The notes beneath the pieces were generated by a model, which was not told where the DNA came from, searched no databases, and worked only from the letters and a program-made list of their open reading frames with translations. DNA of 15,006 nt. It comes from DATGFK01 sp040007395 (lineage in GTDB: Bacteria; Chloroflexota; Anaerolineae; Aggregatilineales; UBA2796). Shown in pieces: positions 1 through 8,019 of the stretch (its first letter is position 1; every line of letters begins with the position of its first letter). The DNA lies in the NCBI GenBank assembly GCA_040007395.1, contig JBDTVG010000253.1, positions 1 through 15,006 on the forward strand. The letters run 5' to 3'. Position numbers and translations under genes: made by a program.

Positions 1-560
1 TACCACCCTTGGGGCTTTTTGTCTACTACTTCCCTGTCAACCTTTGCTCGCACCCCGGAAACTGGATGAATTGGTGGAGGACATGCCCGAAATCATGGTC
101 GTGATTGACAGTTTTGAGCAAAAAGTGCAGCGACCTCAAGCTGAAACGGAGCGCGATGACTGGTACAGCCGCAAAAAGAAAACGCATACCATCAAAAGCC
201 AAGTGGCAGTGGATGAGGCAACTGTGGAAATTGTCGATATTCCCGACAACGTGCCCGGACCTACCGCCGACATCAAGCTCCTTGAGGAGTCAAAACTGCT
301 GAAAAAGTTGCCAAAGGGCGTGGGTGGGATGGGCGACAGTGGTTATCAGGGGATCGCGAAACTGCACAAACGCGGCTTCAGTCCGCGCAAGAAGCCACGT
401 GGCAAAGACCGTCCGCCGGATTGTTGTTGAGAATACCAATAATCGTTTACGCCGTTATCAAAGCCTGTCCCAAACCGATAGAAACCACGACCACACGCGC
501 CGGGTTCGTGCTGGGGCGGGATTGGTCAATCGTCAGATCAGGAGTCGCTTGGCTGCCTAA
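1..560 (+). pseudogene. IS5-type transposase (DDE_Tnp_4), 5'-truncated by window edge, frameshifted
   Basis: The reading frame is open from base 2 and carries a DDE transposase core. The first Asp lies in VVIDSFEQ (about bases 98-121), followed by a basic YSRKKKTHTIKSQ stretch. The second Asp lies in GDSGYQG (about 332-352). The frame then ends at a TGA at 428-430. The rest continues one frame over: VVENTNNRLRRYQSL, holding the catalytic Glu, and then AGLVNRQI up to TAA at 558-560. In this family roughly 15-25 residues normally separate the K-P-R-G-K segment from R-V-V-V-E, and here they are almost absent. I therefore infer a small internal deletion near 400-415 that also shifted the frame. 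All three catalytic acids survive as sequence, but no continuous protein can be made. No terminal inverted repeat could be identified. Confidence 0.85.
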
Positions 561-607
561 CCCTGTGTGGGGCAGGGGCACTTTGTCTCATTTCCTTATC
601 CCGAATG

Positions 608-733
608 TTATCTACTGGCTCCAGTCCCGTACCCCTTATCCGGTAGTTGTCTCAACCACGGTTCCAAATAGCTCTGTGCGGCTTCGTTCAATTCGTCTGC
701 GGATAATCCCTCACTTTGCGTTATCCTTATCAT
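608..733 (-). CDS. Possible 41-residue ORF or gene remnant, unrecognised
   Basis: A short minus-strand frame starts at ATG 733, has AGG only three bases upstream, and ends at TAA 608-610. It contains an amphipathic, Glu/Leu-rich run (ADELNEAAQSYLEPWLRQLP) that looks protein-like, but I recognise no family. It sits between transposase debris and the glycosyltransferase, pointing against both. It could be a fragment of an older mobile gene or chance. The remaining bases of 561-858 show no gene or clear terminal repeat, and no strong promoter for the downstream gene. Confidence 0.2.
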   Translation of the reverse strand: MIRITQSEGLSADELNEAAQSYLEPWLRQLPDKGYGTGASR

Positions 734-858
734 GGTCCTGTCTTTGAGCTTGGTTTCGTTTCATACCTTAACCTTGCCTCATTTGGCAGAACTTCTCAAT
801 ACCCTTTTCACTTGCGGCTAATCACCAGGTTCGAATCAGATTGGGCGGGGCAAACTAG

Positions 859-1959
859 ATGCGTGTTGCGATGCTTTCGGCTACGCCAGTCGATACGCAT
901 GGGTGGGGGCGTTATACCCGCGATCTAATTATGGCGCTTGCCGAACAAGGCGCTAAGATCGATCTGATCACGTCGATTGATGCAGACTCCGATCCCAATT
1001 TGCCACTATCAAGCTATAGCCGCATTTTGCCGTCGCTGGTTCCGGCACGACGCTATACGAGTTTGCGACTGTTGGCGGCAATGCCCGCTGTGAGCCGACA
1101 TATTGCCCACGCCGATGTGGTGCATGTTATCGCTGAACCCTATGTACTAGCAGTCCCGCCCACCCATCGAACCATCGTAACTGCACATGGGACTTACCTA
1201 CCGCTGACGGTACAGCGGCGTGGCTTTGGCGCGCTCTATCGGCAAGCCTATCGACGCTCAACAGTGATCTGCGTTAGCCGTTATACCCAAAGTGCGGTGC
1301 TGGCGGCAGTGCCGGGATTGGATACTACCGTGATCACTAACGGTGTAGATGTCGCCCGTTTTCAGCAGTTGGGGACACCGCCCATTAAACGTAGCCCGGT
1401 AGTGCTAGCCGTCGGGCAGATCAAGCCACGCAAGGGCTTTCACGTACTGGCGCGGGCCATGCGTCTAGTGCGGCAAGTCGTACCCGATGCCGAAGTAGTG
1501 TTTATCGGTGACAAGTCCGATACCACCTACTGCGAACGTATTCTTGCCGATCTCGCCGCCGAGGAGCCGAATCTCAGTCACGCAGTGCATTTTCTGGGGC
1601 GTGTGCCAGATGATGTACTGCTCGGTTGGTATCACGCTGCCGATGTCTTTGCGCTGCCTGCCGTCAATATAGGTAATCAATTCGAGGGCTTTGGGTTGGT
1701 CTATCTGGAAGCGAGTGCGGCGGGCTTGCCGACAGTCGGCACATACGGCTGCGGCGCTGAGGATGCGATCCTTGATGGAGAAACAGGCTTTCTGATCCCG
1801 CAAAATGACGAAGCAGCTACGGCTGGGGCGATCATCAAGTTACTGCAAGATTCTGCCCTGCGATCACGCATGGGGATGCGCGGTATTGAGTACGCCCGCG
1901 AACACGGATGGGATAAGATCGCCCAGCGTGTTCGCGAGGTATACGAGACTTACGGCTAA
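859..1959 (+). CDS. Glycosyltransferase family 4 (GT-B fold)
   Basis: A 366-residue cytoplasmic or membrane-associated retaining glycosyltransferase that would move a sugar from a nucleotide-sugar donor onto a glycan or lipid acceptor. The exact sugar cannot be read from sequence. The N-terminal Rossmann half (about 1-170) starts MRVAMLSATPVDTHGWGRYT, with the Gly-rich acceptor loop, and ends at ITNGVDVARF (159-168), the usual GT4 hinge. The donor half starts at VVLAVGQIKPRKG (about 181-193), whose Arg191/Lys192 match the phosphate-binding basic pair. The EX7E motif is E276 and E284 in FEGFGLVYLEASAAGLP. Length is typical for GT4. The start is supported by GGGG eight bases upstream and by the canonical N-terminus. 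It converges on the glycosidase lipoprotein (55-base gap, no clear terminator), consistent with a surface-polysaccharide role. Confidence 0.92.
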   Translation: MRVAMLSATPVDTHGWGRYTRDLIMALAEQGAKIDLITSIDADSDPNLPLSSYSRILPSLVPARRYTSLRLLAAMPAVSRHIAHADVVHVIAEPYVLAVPPTHRTIVTAHGTYLPLTVQRRGFGALYRQAYRRSTVICVSRYTQSAVLAAVPGLDTTVITNGVDVARFQQLGTPPIKRSPVVLAVGQIKPRKGFHVLARAMRLVRQVVPDAEVVFIGDKSDTTYCERILADLAAEEPNLSHAVHFLGRVPDDVLLGWYHAADVFALPAVNIGNQFEGFGLVYLEASAAGLPTVGTYGCGAEDAILDGETGFLIPQNDEAATAGAIIKLLQDSALRSRMGMRGIEYAREHGWDKIAQRVREVYETYG

Positions 1960-2014
1960 ATGACCCAAACAGTGTCGGGCTGGCCCAATCCTGCATCAGT
2001 GAATCGAATTAAAT

Positions 2015-3778
2015 TTACTGCTTGGCGGCGTTCAGCAGTGCATTGTATACGGGACGCGGTTGATCGTTCTGATCACGCAGTGAGAAGCCAACTTCCTCGC
2101 GCCCTTGATCAACCAACGTTGGGATAGGCGCAAAGTTTAGATTCCATAGGAATATTGGCCCCAGAAAATCGTAGTAGGGCGGCTGCTGCGCGATATAGAA
2201 GGCTCGTAATACGTAACTGGCTTGCTGATCCTGATTGATCAACAACTGCCAGCCTGAATTCGGGTTGACGGTGGCGGGACTGCCATCGCTTTTCTTTAAG
2301 CCATCGTAGGTCGCATAGCCAAATTCAGTAGGCCAGATTTTAGCCTTGTCATGGTTGTTCTTGACCATGATTTTTCGGTAGTCGTCCAGCGTGTTGCGGA
2401 AGTAAAAGCTGGGATGTTCAAACCAACCTGTGATTCCCGGTTGGGCAGTACAGCACAACGCATCCGGCGGATTCGCCCACCCATAAGGATGAGCACCTAC
2501 CGCCACATCGTTGGCTCCGTAGCGGGCTAACCCGGCATTATACATCTGCTGAATCCAGTCACGATCATCGACTGAACTGCCATCGGGAGATGTAGAAGTC
2601 GGCGCGGGTCCTGCTGTCACAAGGGTAATCCGATGGTCGCCGTAGAGGGCAGCTTGGGCTTTTTCGTCATTTTGAACGGCAGTGTAGGCTACACTGAACA
2701 GTTTCATGTACTCTGTGCCGTTCATGGGTTTACCATGCCATTCGCGGATCAGGTTAGGCTCGTTCCAGACCTCAATCGCATCAATGTAACCGGGCTTGCA
2801 ATCGCGCAGTAGTTGCGCGATGAAATCTTCAAGATCCTGCGGATTATCCGGTGGGCCATCTTCTTTGCCACGTGCATCGGCAGGCCGCGCCCAATCCGGC
2901 GCTTTGGCGATACTCACCAACGTGCGGATCTTGGCATTGTGCGCCCGCTGAATCTCAAGGACAAGTGTCCCATATTGCTGGCTGAACTTACCCTTCGATG
3001 TTTCCATGTCGCGCCACTGCGCTTGCACCTTGATCCAGCCCAAACCGAGCGCTTTGGTATCGTTCAGTACCTTATCCCAACCCTCATAGGTCAGGAAAGC
3101 ATGTGCCTGAATGCCCATCAGGTCGCTGCGTAACACAGGGCCGGGTGTCGGTGTGATGCTTGGAGTCAACGTAATTGTTGGTGTAAGCGTATTCGTCGGA
3201 GTCAGCGATGGCCCGACAGTGGGAGAGGGGCCAACGGTTGGCGGCACAGGCGTTCCGACAGGCGGAGTCCCAGCGATGGGTGTCCCGGCGATAATGGGCG
3301 TGGCGGTAGGTACAACGGCGGTAAGCGAAGGCGGCGGTGTGTCATTGGGTCCGACTACCGGGCCAAAACTAGCCGTAGGGCCACCAGCCGGGATATCCGT
3401 AGGCGGCAGGGTGGGTATCGTTGTTGAGACAACTGGGATTTTATCGACAGGAGGGGGCGGCGGCGATGGCGGTGTCGGTGTCCCTTGCGCTGGCACGACC
3501 ACAGGGCCAAAGGCAGCGGTTGGCCCGCTGGTCGTCGGCAGTTGCGTTGGGGGTAGCAGTGGCCCTTGCGTGAACGTTGGCAGCGGCGTGGAATTTGGCC
3601 CGGTGATGGGGCCAAAGCTCGATGTTGTCGCAGTAGGCTGCGGAGCTTGCGGTTGTGTGGGGTTCGCCCCAACCGCCGTAGGCTGGACTTCATCTACATT
3701 GACCAGACTACAACCAGAGATTATGACCAATACACATACGAGTACGACAGTACGATACAGTTGGTGGGAAATATTCAT
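2015..3778 (-). CDS. Secreted lipoprotein with GH-A clan glycoside hydrolase domain
   Basis: A 587-residue lipoprotein. It has a signal peptide with hydrophobic core (VVLVCVLVIIS) and lipobox I-S-G-C, with Cys23 as the predicted lipidated residue. Residues 24 to about 215 form a low-complexity Pro/Thr/Gly linker. Residues about 216-585 form a TIM-barrel hydrolase domain. The acid/base Glu is E340 in EVWNEPNL, and the likely nucleophile is E485 in IWPTEFGYAT. This N-E-P plus later T-E-F pattern is that of clan GH-A families (GH5/GH39-like cellulase-fold enzymes). Substrate is unknown, and the family number cannot be assigned by eye. It should act outside the cytoplasmic membrane on polysaccharide. 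No good Shine-Dalgarno precedes ATG 3778. Neighbouring glycosyltransferases suggest matrix or envelope glycan processing. Confidence 0.88.
   Translation of the reverse strand: MNISHQLYRTVVLVCVLVIISGCSLVNVDEVQPTAVGANPTQPQAPQPTATTSSFGPITGPNSTPLPTFTQGPLLPPTQLPTTSGPTAAFGPVVVPAQGTPTPPSPPPPPVDKIPVVSTTIPTLPPTDIPAGGPTASFGPVVGPNDTPPPSLTAVVPTATPIIAGTPIAGTPPVGTPVPPTVGPSPTVGPSLTPTNTLTPTITLTPSITPTPGPVLRSDLMGIQAHAFLTYEGWDKVLNDTKALGLGWIKVQAQWRDMETSKGKFSQQYGTLVLEIQRAHNAKIRTLVSIAKAPDWARPADARGKEDGPPDNPQDLEDFIAQLLRDCKPGYIDAIEVWNEPNLIREWHGKPMNGTEYMKLFSVAYTAVQNDEKAQAALYGDHRITLVTAGPAPTSTSPDGSSVDDRDWIQQMYNAGLARYGANDVAVGAHPYGWANPPDALCCTAQPGITGWFEHPSFYFRNTLDDYRKIMVKNNHDKAKIWPTEFGYATYDGLKKSDGSPATVNPNSGWQLLINQDQQASYVLRAFYIAQQPPYYDFLGPIFLWNLNFAPIPTLVDQGREEVGFSLRDQNDQPRPVYNALLNAAKQ
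3134..3709 (-). repeat. Pro/Thr-rich linker with three F-G-P repeats (inside the glycosidase gene)
   Basis: Residues 24-215 of the lipoprotein are almost entirely Pro, Thr, Gly, Val and Ala. A unit resembling S-F-G-P-[IV]-[TV]-[GV]-P-N-x-T-P recurs three times, with its Phe at residues 55, 90 and 138. On the plus strand the DNA word GGGCCAAA marks each copy (around 3360, 3505 and 3609). The end is a T-P-T/L-T-P run. Such linkers usually space an enzyme away from the membrane. The recurring unit may be slippage-generated. Confidence 0.75.
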
Positions 3779-3848
3779 AAGCTGTCAGCGCTAGTGTATC
3801 TGCGGCTGCACAATACCACTACGCCTTTGTTCCTTTCTCTAACAGTGG

Positions 3849-3872
3849 CGTTTCGCTCCTGTGAACGAAACG
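3849..3872. promoter_or_regulatory. 7-bp inverted repeat upstream of the lipoprotein gene
   Basis: CGTTTCG (3849-3855) and CGAAACG (3866-3872) form a perfect inverted repeat around ten bases. No T-run follows on either strand, so it is more likely an operator or chance than a terminator. It lies 71 bases upstream of the lipoprotein start. Confidence 0.3.
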
Positions 3873-3999
3873 GCCTCTACACCTGAACCCAAAATAAAGT
3901 AAAACTGTTCCCATAAGCCTATCGGGCAAGCGTGATTCCCGAATTTCCGATTGGCAATCCTAACACGTCTACCCGAAAGTCTCCACTGGCACAGTAGGA

Positions 4000-4035
4000 T
4001 TCAGTGAGGTTGAAGCGTATGTTACAATATATTGT
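4000..4035 (+). promoter_or_regulatory. Candidate extended -10 promoter overlapping a 12-bp palindrome
   Basis: TTCAGT (4000-4005), 17 bases, then TACAAT (4023-4028), which is preceded by TGT to give an extended -10 (TGnTAnAAT-like). The perfect 12-bp palindrome ACAATATATTGT (4024-4035) overlaps the -10. It could be a repressor site for the WD40 gene, whose ATG is about 175 bases downstream. Confidence 0.35.
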
Positions 4036-4072
4036 CGCTCGTCCGCCAGTGTGCTTGACCGAGTTTATCACA

Positions 4073-4144
4073 CAGTTCTGTGAGAACTGATTGAAACCTT
4101 TGAAAGTGCTGATGCGTATTGTATCTGAACAACTCTTCAAAGGT
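4073..4144 (+). promoter_or_regulatory. Two inverted repeats in the WD40 gene leader
   Basis: CAGTTCTGTGAGAACTG (4073-4089) is a 7-bp stem with a 3-base loop. Shortly after, ACCTTTGAA (4096-4104) pairs perfectly with TTCAAAGGT (4136-4144) across 31 bases. Neither is followed by a T-run. They could be RNA hairpins in a long 5' leader or DNA operator dyads. No known riboswitch consensus is recognised. Confidence 0.35.
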
Positions 4145-4208
4145 AACCGCCAAGAGCACTTTTCTATCGGTGTAACGAGCAGCAGTTTTTACTCATGGAG
4201 CGTGAATA

Positions 4209-5807
4209 ATGAATGGTCTGATTTCCCGCAAATTTGTACTTCTTCTTGCGGCTATCATTCTCTGTGTTTTTTCTGTAGTAGCTTTGCTAATTACTCCTTT
4301 AGCCGACAATATCGCTCTGAGATCTGAAACTGTTTTTATGCCGATATTGTTTTACATCTATGCTTATTCTGGAGCGTGGCTGACAATCGGCCTAGCGTTG
4401 CTGCTTGTAGGCATTTGGGTGATATTGTTTGTAGGCATTTTGGTGTCGAAGAAAAAGACATTTGCTAAAACCAGTCAACTTCAGGGTTGCCTTATTGTAG
4501 TAATGGTACTTATCGCATTTATAGGGGCAAGTCTTCTTTCACTAGGTACAATTTGGCGTAATATCCATCAAGAAGATCAACTGCAATTTGATAATAATGT
4601 ATATCGTCTAATTGGCATTGATACAACTGGTTTCGAGTCAATTTATAACGCTTATTTAGTTCTATATAAATGTGATTCGTCCGGGCTTATATGTAATGCT
4701 CAACATGTAATGAATGGTAAAAATTCACTACATTTAGGCTATAATAACGCGAATCAACTTTATATTGCATCCGATAAAGATGTGTATTATGTTCAGGATA
4801 GTGTGAAAGCGATAACACCCTCACCTATAGAATTAAGCGCTGGTCCAGCTATTATAGTTGAAAATGCCGTTCAAGTTAAGGAATTACAACAATTAACTCG
4901 TGGCACTATCGGCAATGCACAATGGTCAATAGATGGCAAATTGCTATATGTAGTGGGTCTTATTCCTAGCCGCCAACTGGGCACCTCTGGTGTTTGGATC
5001 TATTCAATTGATGCTTTAGAAAAGCCACCTCAACAAATTATCTTCGACAAAGACCCTTATGGGGACGCTGTTTTCAACTCTGATCGCTCTTTGGTAGCTG
5101 TAAAGGATTACACTTCTACCGCTTATGTATTGGATGTAAAAACTGGCAAGAGCTTGTATTCCTTTGCCACGAGCGATAATAAAATTGATGCAATTGCATT
5201 CAGTCCTGCTGCCAGTGCTTTAGCATATACAACTAGCAATTATACTCCTTCTAACGACACTTCCTCGACGGTGAAACTATACAATTCCGTTAACAAAACA
5301 GAGAGTGTGTTGGTAGGGTACGAAAAGTCAGCCTACGAAATCATCGACAAGCTGGTTTATAGTCCAAATGGTAAATTGTTAGCAGGGGTAAGTGGTATCA
5401 ATCTTCGAGTATGGGAATTAGCGAGTTTCACCGAAAGACACGTTCAAGGGTATAGGGGTCAGGGTGCTAAGCCCATTATTGTGTTTAGCCCAAATGGTGC
5501 AATACTCGCTTCGTTAGATGCAAATGGATATATTTATCTTTTGGATGCCGAAAGTGGAAAAACATTGAAAGCTATCCATCAGACAGGTTATTTAAACGAC
5601 TTGATTTTCAGCGCCGATTCATCATTACTGGTGTCAGCAGGTGAGAATGGTGTGATTCAGGTGTGGAATACGAAAACAGGTGACAACTTAATCACATTAA
5701 AAGGTCATACAAACGATGTCAATAGCATTGCTTTTAGCCCCGATGGCAAGTTCTTAGCATCGACAAGCAAAGACGGAACATTGAGATTTTGGGGTATGCC
5801 TAAATGA
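4209..5807 (+). CDS. Membrane-anchored WD40-repeat beta-propeller protein
   Basis: A 532-residue protein. The N-terminus has three to four hydrophobic segments (about 8-30, 43-79 and 92-112), followed by an extra-membrane region. From about residue 225 to the end there are roughly seven WD40-like blades. The clearest are V-W-E-L (401-404), V-W-N-T-K-T-G (485-491) and the last blade, with GH at 499-500, FSPDGKFLAS and a terminal F-W-G-M-P-K. Such propellers are scaffolds, and no catalytic site is visible. The start is supported by GGAG eight bases before ATG. The gene is visibly richer in A/T-ending codons (AAT, ATA, TTA) than the GT4 and GT39 genes beside it, which may mean separate acquisition. 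It is divergent from the glycosidase and lies 96 bases before GT39. Partner and role are unknown. Confidence 0.87.
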   Translation: MNGLISRKFVLLLAAIILCVFSVVALLITPLADNIALRSETVFMPILFYIYAYSGAWLTIGLALLLVGIWVILFVGILVSKKKTFAKTSQLQGCLIVVMVLIAFIGASLLSLGTIWRNIHQEDQLQFDNNVYRLIGIDTTGFESIYNAYLVLYKCDSSGLICNAQHVMNGKNSLHLGYNNANQLYIASDKDVYYVQDSVKAITPSPIELSAGPAIIVENAVQVKELQQLTRGTIGNAQWSIDGKLLYVVGLIPSRQLGTSGVWIYSIDALEKPPQQIIFDKDPYGDAVFNSDRSLVAVKDYTSTAYVLDVKTGKSLYSFATSDNKIDAIAFSPAASALAYTTSNYTPSNDTSSTVKLYNSVNKTESVLVGYEKSAYEIIDKLVYSPNGKLLAGVSGINLRVWELASFTERHVQGYRGQGAKPIIVFSPNGAILASLDANGYIYLLDAESGKTLKAIHQTGYLNDLIFSADSSLLVSAGENGVIQVWNTKTGDNLITLKGHTNDVNSIAFSPDGKFLASTSKDGTLRFWGMPK

Positions 5808-5865
5808 GGGTTACTACTGGTCTAGCCTTCTCTAACTCAATCTGTACTACCATCTCACGGTCAAA

Positions 5866-5875
5866 CGATGCATCG
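5866..5875. promoter_or_regulatory. 10-bp palindrome upstream of the GT39 gene
   Basis: CGATGCATCG is a perfect 10-bp palindrome centred about 33 bases before the GT39 ATG, in the 96-base gap after the WD40 gene. It could be a protein-binding site, but chance is also likely. Confidence 0.2.
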
Positions 5876-5903
5876 GAGATCGACCACAGAGTGTTAGCAT
5901 AAG

Positions 5904-7772
5904 ATGCGAAAAAATCGCGGCATGTGGTTACTTCTGTTAGTCCTGATTCTAGGGTTAGCATTTTTGATCCGAGTATGGAATCTAAACAAAGAGAGCTTTT
6001 GGGCCGACGAAGGCTGGACAATGCTGCTAGTAAAAGGGCCGGGGTTGTCTGGTGTAGTGCAGACGATGGCAAGCGATCAACACCCGCCGCTGTACTTTGT
6101 GTTGATGCACTACTGGATAGCGCTAACCGGAAACAGTGAGTTTACCACACGCTTCCTATCATTGATGTGGTCAGTAGTCGGTGTGGCGCTAATCTATCGC
6201 CTAGCTGCCGATTCGTTTTCGCCGGGAACGGGGGCAATTGCTGCGCTGCTGTTAGCGCTAGCGGATAACGATACATTTCTGGCGCAGGACGCACGCCACT
6301 ATACGCAGATGGCGGCGTTAGCAACCGCCTCGACGCTGTTTTACTTGCGCTATTTTCGTAAACCCACGCGGATTAACGGGATTGCTTGGCTGTTAGCTTC
6401 GATAGCGCTGATGTATACACATTATCTCGGCGGATTCATCCTGATCATCCAGTTAGTCCACATGGTGATCTTTGCCCGTCCACTGCGGCGATTGGGCGAT
6501 CTGCTGCTGCGGTGGGGGGCCATTTGCTTGGCATGGCTGCCATGGGGCTTTGTGTTTGTGAATCAGAGCCTTGTGCGCTACACGCGCCCAATTCTATTTC
6601 AGTCTACATGGGAAAATACACCGGCAGCGCTCGGCATTGTCCGCAACGACTTGACCGGATCGCAGTATGCCGTAACGATTAGTCTGCTGTTGTTAGGATT
6701 GATCTATGTAACCTACAAAGGCGGTATTCCGAAACTCAGTTGGCGACCCGCGTGGCCTACGGTTTATATGGCATTGTGGCTAGCAGTACCGATTGTCGTG
6801 ATTATCGCGATTAATCCCTATTACCCGATATTGACCACGCGCAATTTTCTCTTGGTTACGCCCGTCATTGCCCTGTTGATTGGGCACGGCTTTATGAATC
6901 TAGATCGGCTGGCGCGAACGGTGGTGTTGACTAGTTTCGTGATTGTCAGCTTGCTCACCGTCGATGCGTATTTCATCAAGCCACCGTGGCGACAAGTAGC
7001 GCTCGATATTCTGCAATATCGAACGGCAACTGAACCTGTATTGATGAACGTCTGGACGGACGATTTCGCGCTGCGTTACCACATCGGGCGCGACCTGCAC
7101 GCCGATCCGGCAACGCTGCCGCTGCTCTCGATTCCCGAATGGGAAGATACGTATCGCAACAATTTCTATCCGGCGCTGTTGCAATATTTGAACGGCAAGA
7201 ATGCCTTCTGGATCGCCTACTGGAACAAGAGCGACGAACTGCGGCACTGGTTCGAGCAGCAAGGTTTTGTCCAAACTTCGCAGCAGGTCGAAACCCATCT
7301 GGATGTCAATAAGATTTTCATCTATCGCTTTGATCGGCTTAAGGCCGATGCGCCCGTTCTCGCCACGTTTGGGGATCGCTTTGGCCTGCTAGGGGCTACT
7401 GCCGAGCAGCAAAAATCTGATAGCGGTGCGCCCGAACTTCGGGTTGATCTACTGTGGAAGCCGTTACAAAAGGCCGATGTGGATTATAGTTTTTCAGTGT
7501 TCCTGCTCGATCCTAGCGGGCGTAGTGTGATCAATCACGACTCGTCGCCACTGGATGGACGTGCGCCGACTTCCACATGGCAGTTAGGCGAGGTGCGCTT
7601 CGACAGCGCCACCTTGACTTTGCCTGCAAATCTACCCGCCGGAACCTACAGCTTAGCAGTCAAGATCTACTATTATGTGGATCAGAAACCGCTGCCTGTT
7701 ACTGCCAATGGTGCAGCGCGCAGTGAGTATTTTGTCGTACAGCATATGGCGCTTGACGGAACCGGCGGTTAG
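5904..7772 (+). CDS. GT39/ArnT-like multi-pass membrane glycosyltransferase with C-terminal beta domain
   Basis: A 622-residue GT-C type glycosyltransferase of the dolichyl-phosphate-mannose/ArnT superfamily, which uses a polyprenyl-phosphate sugar at the outer face of the membrane. Evidence is the first-loop acidic pair D35/E36 in FWADEGWT, the DQHPPLYF signature (58-65), and about eleven hydrophobic helices up to residue about 355. A soluble segment follows (W-R-Q-V-A-L-D-I onward). The last about 130 residues (from R-F-G-L-L-G near 485) alternate short polar/hydrophobic strands and end in L-P-A-G-T-Y-S-L-A-V, suggesting a beta-sandwich. Donor and acceptor are unknown. ATG 5904 has no strong Shine-Dalgarno, but the N-terminus fits the family. 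Same strand as the WD40 gene. It ends in TAG. Confidence 0.88.
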   Translation: MRKNRGMWLLLLVLILGLAFLIRVWNLNKESFWADEGWTMLLVKGPGLSGVVQTMASDQHPPLYFVLMHYWIALTGNSEFTTRFLSLMWSVVGVALIYRLAADSFSPGTGAIAALLLALADNDTFLAQDARHYTQMAALATASTLFYLRYFRKPTRINGIAWLLASIALMYTHYLGGFILIIQLVHMVIFARPLRRLGDLLLRWGAICLAWLPWGFVFVNQSLVRYTRPILFQSTWENTPAALGIVRNDLTGSQYAVTISLLLLGLIYVTYKGGIPKLSWRPAWPTVYMALWLAVPIVVIIAINPYYPILTTRNFLLVTPVIALLIGHGFMNLDRLARTVVLTSFVIVSLLTVDAYFIKPPWRQVALDILQYRTATEPVLMNVWTDDFALRYHIGRDLHADPATLPLLSIPEWEDTYRNNFYPALLQYLNGKNAFWIAYWNKSDELRHWFEQQGFVQTSQQVETHLDVNKIFIYRFDRLKADAPVLATFGDRFGLLGATAEQQKSDSGAPELRVDLLWKPLQKADVDYSFSVFLLDPSGRSVINHDSSPLDGRAPTSTWQLGEVRFDSATLTLPANLPAGTYSLAVKIYYYVDQKPLPVTANGAARSEYFVVQHMALDGTGG

Positions 7773-7844
7773 ACAACTTCTGATCGCTGTAGGGATAGGT
7801 GCATGATTCAATTAGCAAAGTTTAGTAAAGTTAAATTTTGGTAT

Positions 7845-7865
7845 CATTGGCGATTTAGGCCAATG
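7845..7865. terminator. Hairpin downstream of GT39 (weak terminator candidate)
   Basis: CATTGGC (7845-7851) and GCCAATG (7859-7865) form a perfect 7-bp stem with a 7-base loop, 73 bases after the GT39 stop. No downstream T-run is present on the plus strand, so intrinsic termination is uncertain. Confidence 0.3.
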
Positions 7866-7903
7866 GGTTCAACAGCGACTTCGAAAAATATTTTACGATG
7901 CTG

Positions 7904-7988
7904 TTAGAAATCTGTGTCTAATCGAATTATAATGTTATACAAATGTAAACCTTTCTTTACAAATGAATAGGGCGACTAAAGTTATAAT
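7904..7988 (+). promoter_or_regulatory. Pilin gene control region: two TATAAT boxes, direct repeat and dyad
   Basis: Perfect TATAAT hexamers lie at 7928-7933 (with a weak TTAGAA at 7904-7909) and 7983-7988. Between them TACAAATG is repeated at 7938-7945 and 7958-7965, exactly 20 bases apart. TGTAAA (7944-7949) and TTTACA (7956-7961) also form a 6-bp dyad with a 6-base gap. The second box would give a leader of roughly 25 bases ending in the pilin ribosome-binding site. The layout suggests a regulated, well-expressed promoter. Which box is used cannot be told. Confidence 0.5.
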
Positions 7989-8019
7989 TAAGAAATCTTA
8001 TCCACATGGAGGCATTATA

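Noticed and set aside
1960..2014. Terminator between convergent GT4 and glycosidase genes
   Set aside because: Only a GGGC-TG-GCCC core is present, with a loop too small to form and no U-tract.
3111..3794. 227-residue plus-strand ORF, Gly/Val-rich
   Set aside because: It is the exact antisense of the Pro/Thr linker of the lipoprotein. Low-complexity GC-rich codons keep it open, and it has no independent motif.
4091..4327. 78-residue plus-strand ORF overlapping the start of the WD40 gene
   Set aside because: It is Ser/Cys-rich with no motif, overlaps the leader dyads, and is out of frame with a well-supported gene start.
6900..7298. 132-residue minus-strand ORF
   Set aside because: It is a shadow of the GT39 gene, with no motif and no ribosome-binding site.
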